Of a stretch of 64,000 nucleotides of DNA, positions 53,210 to 61,284 are shown in pieces. The translations under genes were made by a program, and so were the position numbers. Source of the stretch: G963662655 sp963665015 (GTDB taxonomy: Bacteria > Cloacimonadota > Cloacimonadia > Cloacimonadales > JAIOQZ01); assembly GCA_963665015.2 (NCBI GenBank), contig CAXXSY010000004.1:1364001-1428000 (forward strand). Direction: 5' to 3'. The notes beneath the pieces are model-generated. The model ran no database searches. It saw nothing but the letters and a program-made list of their open reading frames with translations, and was not told the DNA's origin. Numbering within the stretch: position 1 is the stretch's first letter; each line of letters opens with the position of its first letter.

Positions 53210-53587
53210 ATGATACAAAAGATAATCCTGATTGCCATCGCCGGAGCGCTTGGCACGCTGACTCGTTACGGTCTGGCTGCGGGGATCAACCGGATTTCCG
53301 GGCACGCTGTATTCGGCGGAACGTTTTTCGTGAACCTGATCGGATGCTTCTCGGCAGGACTCCTGCTCGCCATCTTCGAGAACCGGCTACACCTCTCCGA
53401 GCAAGCGAGGATTATCGTTTTCATCGGCTTCATGGGCGCGTTCACGACTTTCTCCGCGATCATGGTCGATACCAGCGAACTGGTGCGCTCCTCCGCCTGG
53501 CTGCACGCGATGATGAACGTCGTCTTGCAGAACGGACTCGGCCTGGTGGCGATCTTCGCAGGTGTGTTCGTCGGTAAGTACGTGTAG
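53210..53587 (+). CDS. crcB: CrcB/Fluc fluoride ion channel
   Basis: 125 aa with four hydrophobic helices. Family motifs: GALGTLTRYGLA, GTFFVNLIGCFSAGLLL and GFMGAFTTFSAIMVDTSEL. As an inner-membrane dimer it exports fluoride. GAGG lies upstream of the ATG. I looked for the conserved core of the fluoride riboswitch upstream and did not see it. Repeats of families A, D and C begin just after the stop. Confidence 0.93.
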   Translation: MIQKIILIAIAGALGTLTRYGLAAGINRISGHAVFGGTFFVNLIGCFSAGLLLAIFENRLHLSEQARIIVFIGFMGAFTTFSAIMVDTSELVRSSAWLHAMMNVVLQNGLGLVAIFAGVFVGKYV

Positions 53588-53604
53588 GCTAATCTCTATG
53601 GACC

Positions 53605-53759
53605 GCCGAGCTCCAGCTCGGCATTCTCTCATCCCCTCGTCTGCATCTCCCTGGACCGCCGAGCTCCAGCTCGGCATTCCCTCATTCCTCGTAGCGCGTG
53701 ACCTCCTGTGATTATCAAACGAAGTTTGACAAATCGAATCCCCCGTGAGCGCGCCTCAC
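53605..53759. repeat. Two family A palindromes and a family D element with internal hairpin insert
   Basis: GCCGAGCTCCAGCTCGGC at 53605-53622 and 53658-53675. Then D-long: arms GCGCG (53694-53698) and CGCGC (53750-53754). Read on the opposite strand, they enclose GGATTCG, the stem TCAAAC-TTC-GTTTGA (53715-53729) and ACAGGAG. The short D form at 48990-49010 has the same arms with only a short loop, so the insert sits inside the loop. Confidence 0.8.
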
Positions 53760-53770
53760 TATCGGGGAGC

Positions 53771-53980
53771 GCCGCTCGGAGATCGGCGCCTACAGAGAAG
53801 AGAACGCAGCCCGTATATCTGCGCCTAGAGAGAAGGGAACGCCGCTCGGAGATCGGCGCCTACAGAGAAGAGAATGCCGCTCGGAGATCAGCGCCTACAG
53901 GGAAGAGAACGCAGCTCGGAGATCAGCGCCTACAGGGAAGAGAACGCCGCTCGGAGATCGGCGCCTACAGAGAAGGGAAC
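53771..53980. repeat. Six tandem 35-bp repeats (family C)
   Basis: Six head-to-tail units of exactly 35 bp, each 'GCCGCTCGGAGATCGGCGCC' plus 'tacagagaagagaac' or variants. Unit 2 reads CGCAG...CTGCG where unit 1 reads CGCCG...CGGCG, so both stem sides changed together; units 4 and 5 are mixed. There are no unique spacers, so it is not a CRISPR array. Related half-copies occur near 12840, 13000 and 24855. Confidence 0.88.
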
Positions 53981-54033
53981 GCCAAGCTTTGAGGATTCGA
54001 TTTTGCAGGCAAAATCACAGGAGCTTGGCGGAC
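53981..54033. repeat. Family A palindrome with internal hairpin insert (AAG/CTT variant)
   Basis: Arms GCCAAGC (53981-53987) and GCTTGGC (54023-54029) enclose GGATTCG, the stem GATTTTGC-ag-GCAAAATC (53999-54016) and ACAGGAG. Both outer and inner stems differ from the copies at 11574 and 24650 but still pair. Confidence 0.85.
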
Positions 54034-54097
54034 CAGGACAGAGAGATGCAGGTTCAGGTTTTTCATTCTTCAAAATCTACAGGTGCCTGCGTACCAC

Positions 54098-54128
54098 AAA
54101 AAAACGCTCCCACCGGATGGCAGGAGCG
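54098..54128 (-). terminator. Rho-independent terminator of the hydrogenase operon
   Basis: On the minus strand, CGCTCCTGCC-atcc-GGTGGGAGCG forms a 10-bp stem (with two G-T pairs) followed at once by seven T residues (the A run at 54098-54104). It lies 30 bp after the hydA stop. Confidence 0.88.
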
Positions 54129-54157
54129 CTCAATTTTATACGTTCAATTCGTATGGT

Positions 54158-55945
54158 TTAGTGATCTTCGCACTTGAAGCTTTCGACCACCTGGCCCTTG
54201 AACTGTTCGCGTTTGTAGTAGTGGGTGTGCAATAGCTTGTGCGCTTTGTGCGAACCCGGTTTTTCGAGGAAGTCCTGATAAATCTTGGCGATCATCGGGT
54301 TGTGGTGCGAGCAGCGTTTCGGCAGATCGCGGTCGTCCTGATAGAGGCTCTGACCACGGCGCGCGCGCATGGCGAGGCTGCTACCGAACGGCTGTCCACC
54401 GCCACCGACGCATCCGCCCGGGCAAGCCATCACTTCGACGAAGTGATATTCGCTCTTGCCGGTCTCGTCGATCTGCTTCTGTATCTTCTCCATCAGCTTG
54501 CGGGCGTTGCCCAGTCCGTGCGCGACAGCGACCTTGAGTGTCAGGTCGTCGTTGATCTTGACCGCCGCTTCCTTGACGCCTTCCATACCGCGGACTGCGG
54601 TGATGTTGACATCCGGAAGGTCGTTGCCGGTCACGAGGTAGTACGCGCTACGGAGCGCGGCTTCCATCACGCCGCCGGTCGCGCCGAAGATGGTCGCGGC
54701 GCCGGTGTGCTCGGAGAGCTCGAGGCAGACGTCCTGATTATCGGGCAGGTTCGGGAAATCGATGCCGGCTTCGTTGATCATGCGGACCAGTTCGCGGGTG
54801 GTGAGAACCACATCGACATCCTGGTAGCCGGAGTCTGCCATTTCTTCACGCTGGCACTCGAATTTCTTCGCGGTACACGGCATGATGGAAACGGAGAATA
54901 TCTTCGAAGGATCGATTCCTTTCAGCTCTGCGTAGTAGGTCTTGGCGAGTGCGCCCATCATCTGCTGCGGCGATTTCGCGGTGGAAACGTTGCAGGCGAG
55001 GCGCGGGAAGTAGGTTTCCATGAACTTGATCCAGCCCGGTGAGCAGGATGTGATACACGGAAGGTTCTTGGTGCCGGCCACGATGCGTCCGACAACCTCG
55101 GTTCCCTCTTCCATGATGGTGAGGTCGGCCGAGAAGTTGGTGTCGAAGACCGAGTCGAATCCGAGCATCTTGAGCGCGGTGTACATCTTTGCCGTGGTGA
55201 CGGCGCCAACGCCCATACCCCATTCCTCGCCGAGCGAGGCGCGGATGGAGGGAGCTTCCTGGACGACGACGTGCTTTTCGGGATCGAGAAGCGCATCCCA
55301 TACGCGTTCGGTGTCGTCTTTCTCGTGGAGTGCGCCGGTCGGGCAATAGACGGTACACTGACCGCAGTTGACGCAAGCGCTGGACGACATGCCCAGAGAG
55401 AGCACGGTATCCACGTGCGCGTCGAATCCACGTTCGGCGAATGTCAGCGCGTTGACGGTCTGGACATCGTTACAAACCTGGATACAGCGACCGCAGTTGA
55501 TGCACTTGTTGACGTCGCGGATGATCGAGACGCTGCTGTAATCCACGGGTCTTTTCACGAGGATGTTCGGCACGGCGGCAGGATCGATATCCATGGTGTA
55601 GGCGATGTTCTGGAGTTCGCACTTTCCGTTTGCCACGCAGGTGGGGCAGGCGACGTCGTGGTTCGAGAGGATCATCTCGATGACGGTCTTACGGATGGAG
55701 CGGAGCATCTTGCTGTTGGTCTTGACTTTCATGCCTTCCCATACGGGGGTGCTGCAAGCGCGTTTCGGGGTCGGTGAACCTTCGATTTCAACGACGCAGA
55801 CACCGCAGGCAGCGGTCGGTTTGAGGTCCTCGTGGTAGCACAAGGTCGGGATATTGAGGCCGATCTTCTTCGCGGCTTCAATAATGGTCGTACCCTGGGG
55901 CACTTCCGTTTTGATTCCGTTTATTTCAATGTTTACATTGCTCAT
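54158..55945 (-). CDS. hydA: [FeFe]-hydrogenase catalytic subunit (multimeric HydA/HndD type)
   Basis: 595 aa. N-terminal 2Fe-2S domain (LCYHEDLKPTAACGVCVVE...ACSTPV), His-ligated cluster region (HDVACPTCVANGKCELQ), two 4Fe-4S motifs (CINCGRCIQVC, CVNCGQCTVYC) and the H-cluster domain: ITSCSPGW, IMPCTAKKFE, EVMACPGGCVGGGGQP, plus the small-subunit tail (DRDLPKRCSHHNPMIAKIYQDFL). Reduces protons or oxidises H2 in the cytoplasm using electrons from the NuoE/NuoF-like partners. The first signature has Ser where TSCCPGW has its second Cys. GGAGA precedes the ATG at 55945. It is the last gene of the operon, followed by a strong terminator. Maturation genes (hydE, hydF, hydG) are not in the window. 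Confidence 0.95.
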   Translation of the reverse strand: MSNVNIEINGIKTEVPQGTTIIEAAKKIGLNIPTLCYHEDLKPTAACGVCVVEIEGSPTPKRACSTPVWEGMKVKTNSKMLRSIRKTVIEMILSNHDVACPTCVANGKCELQNIAYTMDIDPAAVPNILVKRPVDYSSVSIIRDVNKCINCGRCIQVCNDVQTVNALTFAERGFDAHVDTVLSLGMSSSACVNCGQCTVYCPTGALHEKDDTERVWDALLDPEKHVVVQEAPSIRASLGEEWGMGVGAVTTAKMYTALKMLGFDSVFDTNFSADLTIMEEGTEVVGRIVAGTKNLPCITSCSPGWIKFMETYFPRLACNVSTAKSPQQMMGALAKTYYAELKGIDPSKIFSVSIMPCTAKKFECQREEMADSGYQDVDVVLTTRELVRMINEAGIDFPNLPDNQDVCLELSEHTGAATIFGATGGVMEAALRSAYYLVTGNDLPDVNITAVRGMEGVKEAAVKINDDLTLKVAVAHGLGNARKLMEKIQKQIDETGKSEYHFVEVMACPGGCVGGGGQPFGSSLAMRARRGQSLYQDDRDLPKRCSHHNPMIAKIYQDFLEKPGSHKAHKLLHTHYYKREQFKGQVVESFKCEDH

Positions 55946-55964
55946 TGACAATCTCCCTTTCTGG

Positions 55965-57527
55965 TTATGCCTTGATCCGGGCTACGAAGTCGTCCCGGAA
56001 GTTCTCAATCGCGCTTTTCACGGGCATGATCAAGGATTGACCCAATGCGCAGAACGAGGTTTTGAACATTGCATCGGAAATGACGATCATCTGATCGAGG
56101 TCTTCTTCGGTCGCGTTGCCGCTACGAATCTTCTTGATCAGTTGGGTAAGCTGCTGGGTACCGAGACGGCACGGGCTACAGCGTCCACAGGATTCGTGGC
56201 GGAAGAATTTGACGATCGAATAGAGCATATCGACCATGTCGGTATCTTCGCCCATCACCAGGATCGCGCCGGAGCCGAGGACAGCCGCGTATTCGGCGAG
56301 GCTGTTGTAGTCCATCTTCACGTTGAGCATCGAATCGGGCAGGATCACGCCGGCAGCTCCACCGACCAGCGCCGCTTTGAAGCGCTTGCCGTCTTTCATG
56401 CCGCCGCCGAAATCGTTGATGATGCTGCGGAGGGTGGTTCCCATCGGGACTTCGGTCAGGCCGGGGGTCTGAACATCGCCGAGGATGGTATAGACCTTGG
56501 TTCCCGGTGATTTCTCCGGTCCGATCTTCGCGTACCATTCGCCGCCTTTCTTGATGATGGCGGGAACGTTGGCGAGCGTCTCGACGTTGTTGACGACCGT
56601 CGGCATTTTCCACGCGCCTTCGACGCCGGGGAACGGCGGCTTGCTGCGCGGGATACCGCGGTTGCCTTCCATCGATTCGATCAGCGCGGTCTCTTCGCCG
56701 CATACGTATGCGCCGGCACCGATCTTGATATCGATGTCCAGATCGAATCCGGAACCGAAGATGTTTTTACCCAGGATTCCGTATTCCTTAGCCTGCTCGA
56801 TCGCCTTGAGGGTACGTTCGATGCAGAGCTTGTATTCACCTCTGATATAGATGTACGCTTTGGTCGCACCGACCGCGTAGGCGCAAAGCATCACGCCTTC
56901 GAGCAGTTTGTGCGGGTCGCCTTCCATGATCAGACGATCTTTGAATGTTCCGGGTTCGCCTTCGTCGGCGTTGACAACGACCAGTTTCTGCGCGGCCTGA
57001 AGCGGGGCGGTAAAGCTCCACTTGAGTCCTGCGGGGAATCCGGCGCCGCCGCGTCCGCGGAGACCCGATTTCTTGACTTCATCCACTACTTCCATGGGCT
57101 TCATGCCGGTGAGGGCTTTTTCCCATGCTTCGTAGCCGCCGACCGCCAGGTATTCGTCGATGTTTTCGGGGTCGATGATACCGGAGTTGTTCAGCACGAT
57201 GCGCTTGTCGTACGCGAAGTCGTATTGACCCGATTCGGGCGCGTTGAAGACCAGCCGTTTGACCGGTCTGCCCTTGAGGAAGTGTTCATCCACCATTTCG
57301 GGGATATCTTCTACCGTGACGTTGACGTAGGTAGTGTTGTCCGGGTAAACCTGGAGACAGACACCCTTGTTGAAGTAACCCAGGGGGCCGGTCTCGAGAA
57401 TGGAGACTTCACTTTCCAGGTTCTTACGGGCCAGTTCGCTGCGAAGCGCGCCCAAGACTTCCTTGACGCCGGCTTGGACAGCGGATTCATCTACTCCGAC
57501 GAGTACGTGTGTTCTGAAATATTTCAT
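55965..57527 (-). CDS. NuoF/HydB-like flavoprotein subunit, reduced form
   Basis: 520 aa. FMN/NAD(H)-binding core GLRGRGGAGFPAGLKW, NADEGEPGTFKDR, GAGAYVCGEETALIESMEG, and the 4Fe-4S site ESCGRCSPCRLG...FCALG. Two things differ from the paralogue at 58008-59852. The N-terminal thioredoxin-like domain (about 1-110) has lost its cluster cysteines (HVLVGVDESAVQAG...ETGPLGYFNKG), and the C-terminal 2x[4Fe-4S] ferredoxin domain is absent. It should still bind NAD(P)H and FMN. The start overlaps the NuoE-like gene (TAATG). Confidence 0.9.
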   Translation of the reverse strand: MKYFRTHVLVGVDESAVQAGVKEVLGALRSELARKNLESEVSILETGPLGYFNKGVCLQVYPDNTTYVNVTVEDIPEMVDEHFLKGRPVKRLVFNAPESGQYDFAYDKRIVLNNSGIIDPENIDEYLAVGGYEAWEKALTGMKPMEVVDEVKKSGLRGRGGAGFPAGLKWSFTAPLQAAQKLVVVNADEGEPGTFKDRLIMEGDPHKLLEGVMLCAYAVGATKAYIYIRGEYKLCIERTLKAIEQAKEYGILGKNIFGSGFDLDIDIKIGAGAYVCGEETALIESMEGNRGIPRSKPPFPGVEGAWKMPTVVNNVETLANVPAIIKKGGEWYAKIGPEKSPGTKVYTILGDVQTPGLTEVPMGTTLRSIINDFGGGMKDGKRFKAALVGGAAGVILPDSMLNVKMDYNSLAEYAAVLGSGAILVMGEDTDMVDMLYSIVKFFRHESCGRCSPCRLGTQQLTQLIKKIRSGNATEEDLDQMIVISDAMFKTSFCALGQSLIMPVKSAIENFRDDFVARIKA

Positions 57528-57982
57528 TACTCACCTCCCCGGATACGATCAATGATCTTTTCTACTTTTTCCTCGGTCAGGTCACCGTAAACGTCCTCGT
57601 TGATCATCATGACCGGGGCGTTTCCGCAGACACCGAGACAGGCACACAGCTCGAGGGTGAACAATCCGTCTCTGGTCGTTCCGCCTTCTTTGACATCGAG
57701 GACTCTCTGAAGTTTTTTGAAAATCTTCTCGGATCCTTTCATGAAGCAAGGTGGCGATTCGCAAAGGCGAATGATGTTCTTGCCGCGGGGTTTCGTGCTG
57801 TACATGGTGTAAAACGTCAACACGCCGTAAATGTGATTCACGGGCACGTGAAGATACTCGCTGACTTTCGTTACCGCTTCTTCACTGATATAATGCTGAG
57901 GATGTGTATCCTGGATATCGTGAAGGATGTAGATCAGGTTCTCTTTGTCAGGCGAATACTTCTTGAAGATTTCTTCGTACAT
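57527..57982 (-). CDS. NuoE/HydC-like [2Fe-2S] thioredoxin-fold subunit (second copy)
   Basis: 151 aa. Helical N terminus, then the thioredoxin-like 2Fe-2S domain with C-x4-C (CESPPCFMKG) and C-x3-C (CACLGVCGNAP) ligands and VPVNHIYGVLTFYTMY, the NuoE hallmark. Partners with the NuoF-like gene that follows. ATG at 57982 has an AGGAG site 5 nt upstream; the frame opens at a GTG two codons earlier. A second NuoE-like gene lies at 60797-61282. Confidence 0.9.
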   Translation of the reverse strand: MYEEIFKKYSPDKENLIYILHDIQDTHPQHYISEEAVTKVSEYLHVPVNHIYGVLTFYTMYSTKPRGKNIIRLCESPPCFMKGSEKIFKKLQRVLDVKEGGTTRDGLFTLELCACLGVCGNAPVMMINEDVYGDLTEEKVEKIIDRIRGGE

Positions 57983-58007
57983 ATCCACTCCTTATCTATG
58001 ATTTAAG

Positions 58008-59852
58008 TCAATTCTCTTCTTCGATCAGTTCTTGCTTGTACGCGCGGTATTCGGGGCTGATTCCCGGAAGCAGATCGACAGCGCCGACCGGACACACTTC
58101 CTTGCAGTTCCCGCACTTCACGCACGCGATCTGGTCGATTACGTACTTGTCCTGGCGATTGCCGGTGATGCAAGTAACGGGGCAGTTCCTTGCACAGAGG
58201 CCGCAGCCGATGCACTTGTCCGCGTCGATGCGGTAGTGGATCAGCGGAAGGCAGACCTTCGCCGGACAGGTTTTCTCCCGGATGTGCGCTTCGTACTCGC
58301 TACGGAAATAGCGAATCGTGCTCAGAACCGGATTCGGAGCCGTCTGTCCCAGTCCGCAGAGGGAGGTGGTGCAGATGGTCTTGCCCAGGCGTTCCAGTTC
58401 CTCGATATCGCCTTCTTCGCCCTCGCCGCTGGTGATCTTGTCCAGAATCCTGTGCATCTGCTTGAGTCCGAGACGGCAGGGAGCACACTTTCCGCACGAT
58501 TCATCCACGGAGAATTCGAGGAAGAATTTCGCCACGTTGACCATGCAGTTGGAATCGTTCATCACGATCACACCGCCTGAGCCCATCATGGCGCCTTTCG
58601 CCTTCAGCGATTCGTAGTCGATCTTCACATCGAGATGTTCGTTCGTGAGGCAGCCGCCGGAGGGACCTCCGAGCTGCACGGCCTTGAACTTGCGTCCATC
58701 GGAAATTCCACCGCCGACGTCGAAGATCAGTTCGCGCAGGCTGATGCCCATCGGCACTTCGACCAGTCCCGTGTTGTTCACGTCGCCGGTCAGCGCGAAG
58801 ACCTTCGTGCCCTTGCTGGTGGCGGTTCCCATCGATGCGAACCAGTTCGCGCCCTTGAGGAAGATGCGCGGCAGGTTTGCCATGGTTTCCACGTTGTTCA
58901 CCAGTGTGGGCTGTCCCCAGAGACCGCAGTTCGCGGGGTAGGGGGGCTTGGGTGTCGGTTGTCCGCGTTTTCCTTCGATGGAGGCGATCAGCGCGGTTTC
59001 CTCGCCGCAGACGAACGCGCCGGCGCCCATACGGACTTCCACGTCGAACGAGAAATCGCTCTCGAAGATGTTGTCGCCCAGCAGACCGTATTCCTTCGCC
59101 TGCTCGATCGCCAGCTTGATGCGCCGGATTGCCAGAGGGTATTCGGCGCGGATATAGAAGAAGCCCATCGATGCGCCGCACGCATAGGCGGCGATCATCA
59201 TGCCTTCCAGAACCCGATGCGGGTCGCCTTCGAGCAGCGATCGATCCATGAACGCGCCCGGGTCACCTTCGTCACCGTTGCAGATGACGTACTTGGGCGA
59301 GCCTTCCGCGTCGTGAACATGCTGCCACTTGACGCCGGTGGGGAAGCCACCGCCGCCGCGTCCACGCAGGCCGGATTCCTTGACCAGATTCACGGCTTCC
59401 TGCGGATTCATGCCGGTCAGAATATTGCCCAGCGCTTCGTAGCCGCCGAGCGCGATGTATTCCTCGATCTTCTCGGGATCTAGGTAACCGCAGTTCTCCA
59501 GCGCGACCTTCACTTGCTTCTTGTAGAAGGGGATTTCGTCCTTCGTCGGCAAGACCTTTTCTTCGTCTTCGAGCATGAGCCGCTTGACCGGTCTTCCCTT
59601 GATAAAATGTTCTTCGATGATCTCTTCGATGTCCTCTACGGTCACTTTGCGGTAGAACACACCTTCCGGATAAATCATCATGACGGGACCGTAGTCGCAC
59701 GGGCCCATACATCCGGTTTCGATCAGGTTGATTTCCTGTAATAGATTACGTTCTTTCAGTTTATCCTTGAGCGCTTGTTTGATTTTAAGCGCACCGGCTG
59801 AAACGCAACCCGAGCCACAGCAAATCAGGACATCGATACGTTTCAGTGACAT
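58008..59852 (-). CDS. NuoF/HydB-like flavoprotein subunit with N- and C-terminal Fe-S domains
   Basis: 614 aa, the full HydB/HndC layout. N-terminal thioredoxin-like 2Fe-2S domain with cysteines (ICCGSGCVSAGA, ETGCMGPCDYGP), FMN/NAD core (GLRGRGGGGFPTGVKW, NGDEGDPGAFMDR, GAGAFVCGEETALIASIEG), 4Fe-4S site (ESCGKCAPCRLG...LCGLG) and a C-terminal ferredoxin domain with two CxxCxxC...C sites (CIGCGLCARNCPVTC, CVKCGNCKEVCPVGA). It probably links NAD(P)H, ferredoxin and hydrogen in a bifurcating-type complex. It lies 13 nt after the Cys-less ferredoxin-like gene. Confidence 0.93.
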   Translation of the reverse strand: MSLKRIDVLICCGSGCVSAGALKIKQALKDKLKERNLLQEINLIETGCMGPCDYGPVMMIYPEGVFYRKVTVEDIEEIIEEHFIKGRPVKRLMLEDEEKVLPTKDEIPFYKKQVKVALENCGYLDPEKIEEYIALGGYEALGNILTGMNPQEAVNLVKESGLRGRGGGGFPTGVKWQHVHDAEGSPKYVICNGDEGDPGAFMDRSLLEGDPHRVLEGMMIAAYACGASMGFFYIRAEYPLAIRRIKLAIEQAKEYGLLGDNIFESDFSFDVEVRMGAGAFVCGEETALIASIEGKRGQPTPKPPYPANCGLWGQPTLVNNVETMANLPRIFLKGANWFASMGTATSKGTKVFALTGDVNNTGLVEVPMGISLRELIFDVGGGISDGRKFKAVQLGGPSGGCLTNEHLDVKIDYESLKAKGAMMGSGGVIVMNDSNCMVNVAKFFLEFSVDESCGKCAPCRLGLKQMHRILDKITSGEGEEGDIEELERLGKTICTTSLCGLGQTAPNPVLSTIRYFRSEYEAHIREKTCPAKVCLPLIHYRIDADKCIGCGLCARNCPVTCITGNRQDKYVIDQIACVKCGNCKEVCPVGAVDLLPGISPEYRAYKQELIEEEN

Positions 59853-59865
59853 CGTTCCCCCTTGA

Positions 59866-60228
59866 TTATTCGGATGAGACTACGTACTCGGAAACAACGT
59901 TGCCGTTGACCAGGTGTTCAACGACCACTTTCCTCGCCTTTTCGGGGTTCATGTTGCCATAGGTGATCTTCGGCTTGCCTTCTTCGATCACATCGACGAT
60001 CGGCTCCATCGAAGAGAGTCCCTTCTCGCCGGTCTGTGTCACGACAACATCCTTGATCTGACGTTTCGAAACTTCCTCGAGGAAAGTTTTCATCACTTCA
60101 CGCGCACCCATAGCAATTCCGGATGTGCCCATACCGACGACCACTTTCATGCGGTAATCCGCGTTGCGCAGATTCATGTCCTGCTGTGCTTTTTCCCGGA
60201 TTTTCCTGAGTTCTTCCAGAGTTTTCAT
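59866..60228 (-). CDS. HndB-like thioredoxin-fold protein lacking cluster cysteines
   Basis: 120 aa. Aligns in layout with HndB/(2Fe-2S) ferredoxin-like subunits: MKTLEELRKIREKAQQDM, KVVVGMGTSGIAMGAREVMKTFLEEV, VVVTQTGEKGLSSMEPIVDV, KITYGNMNPEKARKVVVEHLVNG. The positions where such proteins carry the four cluster cysteines (GTCGIAAGAR, TGCxGLCxxEP) hold S, E and S instead, and the protein has no Cys at all. It is probably structural or regulatory. TGATG overlap with the upstream ATPase-like gene. Confidence 0.85.
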   Translation of the reverse strand: MKTLEELRKIREKAQQDMNLRNADYRMKVVVGMGTSGIAMGAREVMKTFLEEVSKRQIKDVVVTQTGEKGLSSMEPIVDVIEEGKPKITYGNMNPEKARKVVVEHLVNGNVVSEYVVSSE

Positions 60229-60797
60229 CAGAGTTCCTCCATTTTCGTATTTTTTACGCCTTCGTTAATTATTTCGGAAAGGAAGCCGATCACGTCCGGA
60301 TAGTTGATCGGGATGCCATCGAGTTCCTTCTTGATATCTCGTGTGTCCAGAGTAAAGTCCCAGGCACCGTTGAAGCCTTCCCTTCTCAGATCGAAGAAGA
60401 AGTCGCACTCCGGATGCCCGACAATCGTGCCCAGCATGGTGTCGGCAATATTCCCGACAGGCATGCGATCGATGTGGTCGAACTTGAAATGTGCCGATAT
60501 CTCGGTTCCCTCTCCCGGCTGGCTGACGATGGTGAAGTCGCCGCCGCAGGCCTCCGCGTTCTGCTTGAACAGCGGTATGCCCAGCCCGATCTTCTTGATC
60601 CGCTCGACTTTGGTCGTATAGAATGGATTCATCGCGTTTTCGATCGTATCTTGATCCATACCGCTACCGTCGTCCTTTACGCGGAACGACAGGCGGTTGC
60701 GCGGAACATTCGCGCGTATCTCGATCTCGACCAGCGATGCACCCGCTCGAACGGAGTTTTCGATCATGTCCAGAAGATGGAGTGAAATATCCTGCAT
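60228..60797 (-). CDS. HATPase-domain (GHKL) protein of the hydrogenase operon
   Basis: 189 aa with a single histidine-kinase-type ATP-binding domain: N box LDMIENSVRAGAS, G1 VKDDGSGMD, F box NPFYTTK and G2 GLGIPLFKQNAEACGGDF. No H-box or sensor domain. Such proteins accompany HydABC-type hydrogenases in several anaerobes, and the role is unknown; anti-sigma-like or assembly functions have no direct support here. ATG at 60797 overlaps the NuoE stop by one base; downstream overlap is TGATG. Confidence 0.88.
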   Translation of the reverse strand: MQDISLHLLDMIENSVRAGASLVEIEIRANVPRNRLSFRVKDDGSGMDQDTIENAMNPFYTTKVERIKKIGLGIPLFKQNAEACGGDFTIVSQPGEGTEISAHFKFDHIDRMPVGNIADTMLGTIVGHPECDFFFDLRREGFNGAWDFTLDTRDIKKELDGIPINYPDVIGFLSEIINEGVKNTKMEEL

Positions 60798-61282
60798 CAA
60801 GCCCTGTACTTATCAATGATCTCTTTCAGCTTCTTACGGTTGTCGATCCTGCCGTAGGTCTCTTCGCCGATGACGAATACCGGTGCCAGCGAGCATGCGC
60901 CCACGCAGCGTACCGCGGAGAGGGTGAAGAGGTTGTCCCCGGTGGTTTCGCCCATCTTGATCTTCAGTTCGTCTTCCAGCATCTGGACGAGCCGGTCAGC
61001 GCCCTTCACGTAGCAGGCGGTTCCCAGGCAGACGTTGATCAGATGCTTGCCGCGCGGCTGCATCGAGAAGAAGTTGTAGAAGGTTACGACGCCGTAGATG
61101 TGATTGATCGGGACTTCGAGCCCCGTTGCGATGTACTCCAGCACCTCCGGTGGGAGATAGCCGAAGATTTCCTGCGCTTTGTGCAAGACCTCGATCAGAG
61201 GATTTCTCAATGATTTCTTTTCCTCGATGACGCCTTGCAGTTCTTCGTAGAGTTTGTTTTTGGGTGCAGGGTGTGCGTTCAT
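60797..61282 (-). CDS. NuoE/HydC-like [2Fe-2S] thioredoxin-fold subunit (first copy)
   Basis: 161 aa. Helical N terminus, VPINHIYGVVTFYNFFSMQPRGKHLINVC, and 2Fe-2S ligands C-x4-C (CLGTACYVKG) and C-x3-C (CVGACSLAP). First structural gene of the operon. ATG at 61282 has an AGGAG site; that site lies inside the last codons of a 32-codon upstream ORF, so translation may be coupled. The frame opens two codons earlier at GTG. Confidence 0.92.
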   Translation of the reverse strand: MNAHPAPKNKLYEELQGVIEEKKSLRNPLIEVLHKAQEIFGYLPPEVLEYIATGLEVPINHIYGVVTFYNFFSMQPRGKHLINVCLGTACYVKGADRLVQMLEDELKIKMGETTGDNLFTLSAVRCVGACSLAPVFVIGEETYGRIDNRKKLKEIIDKYRA

Positions 61283-61284
61283 GG

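Noticed and set aside
53771..53980. Tandem repeats considered as a CRISPR array
   Set aside because: Units are directly joined with no unique spacers, and no cas gene is nearby.
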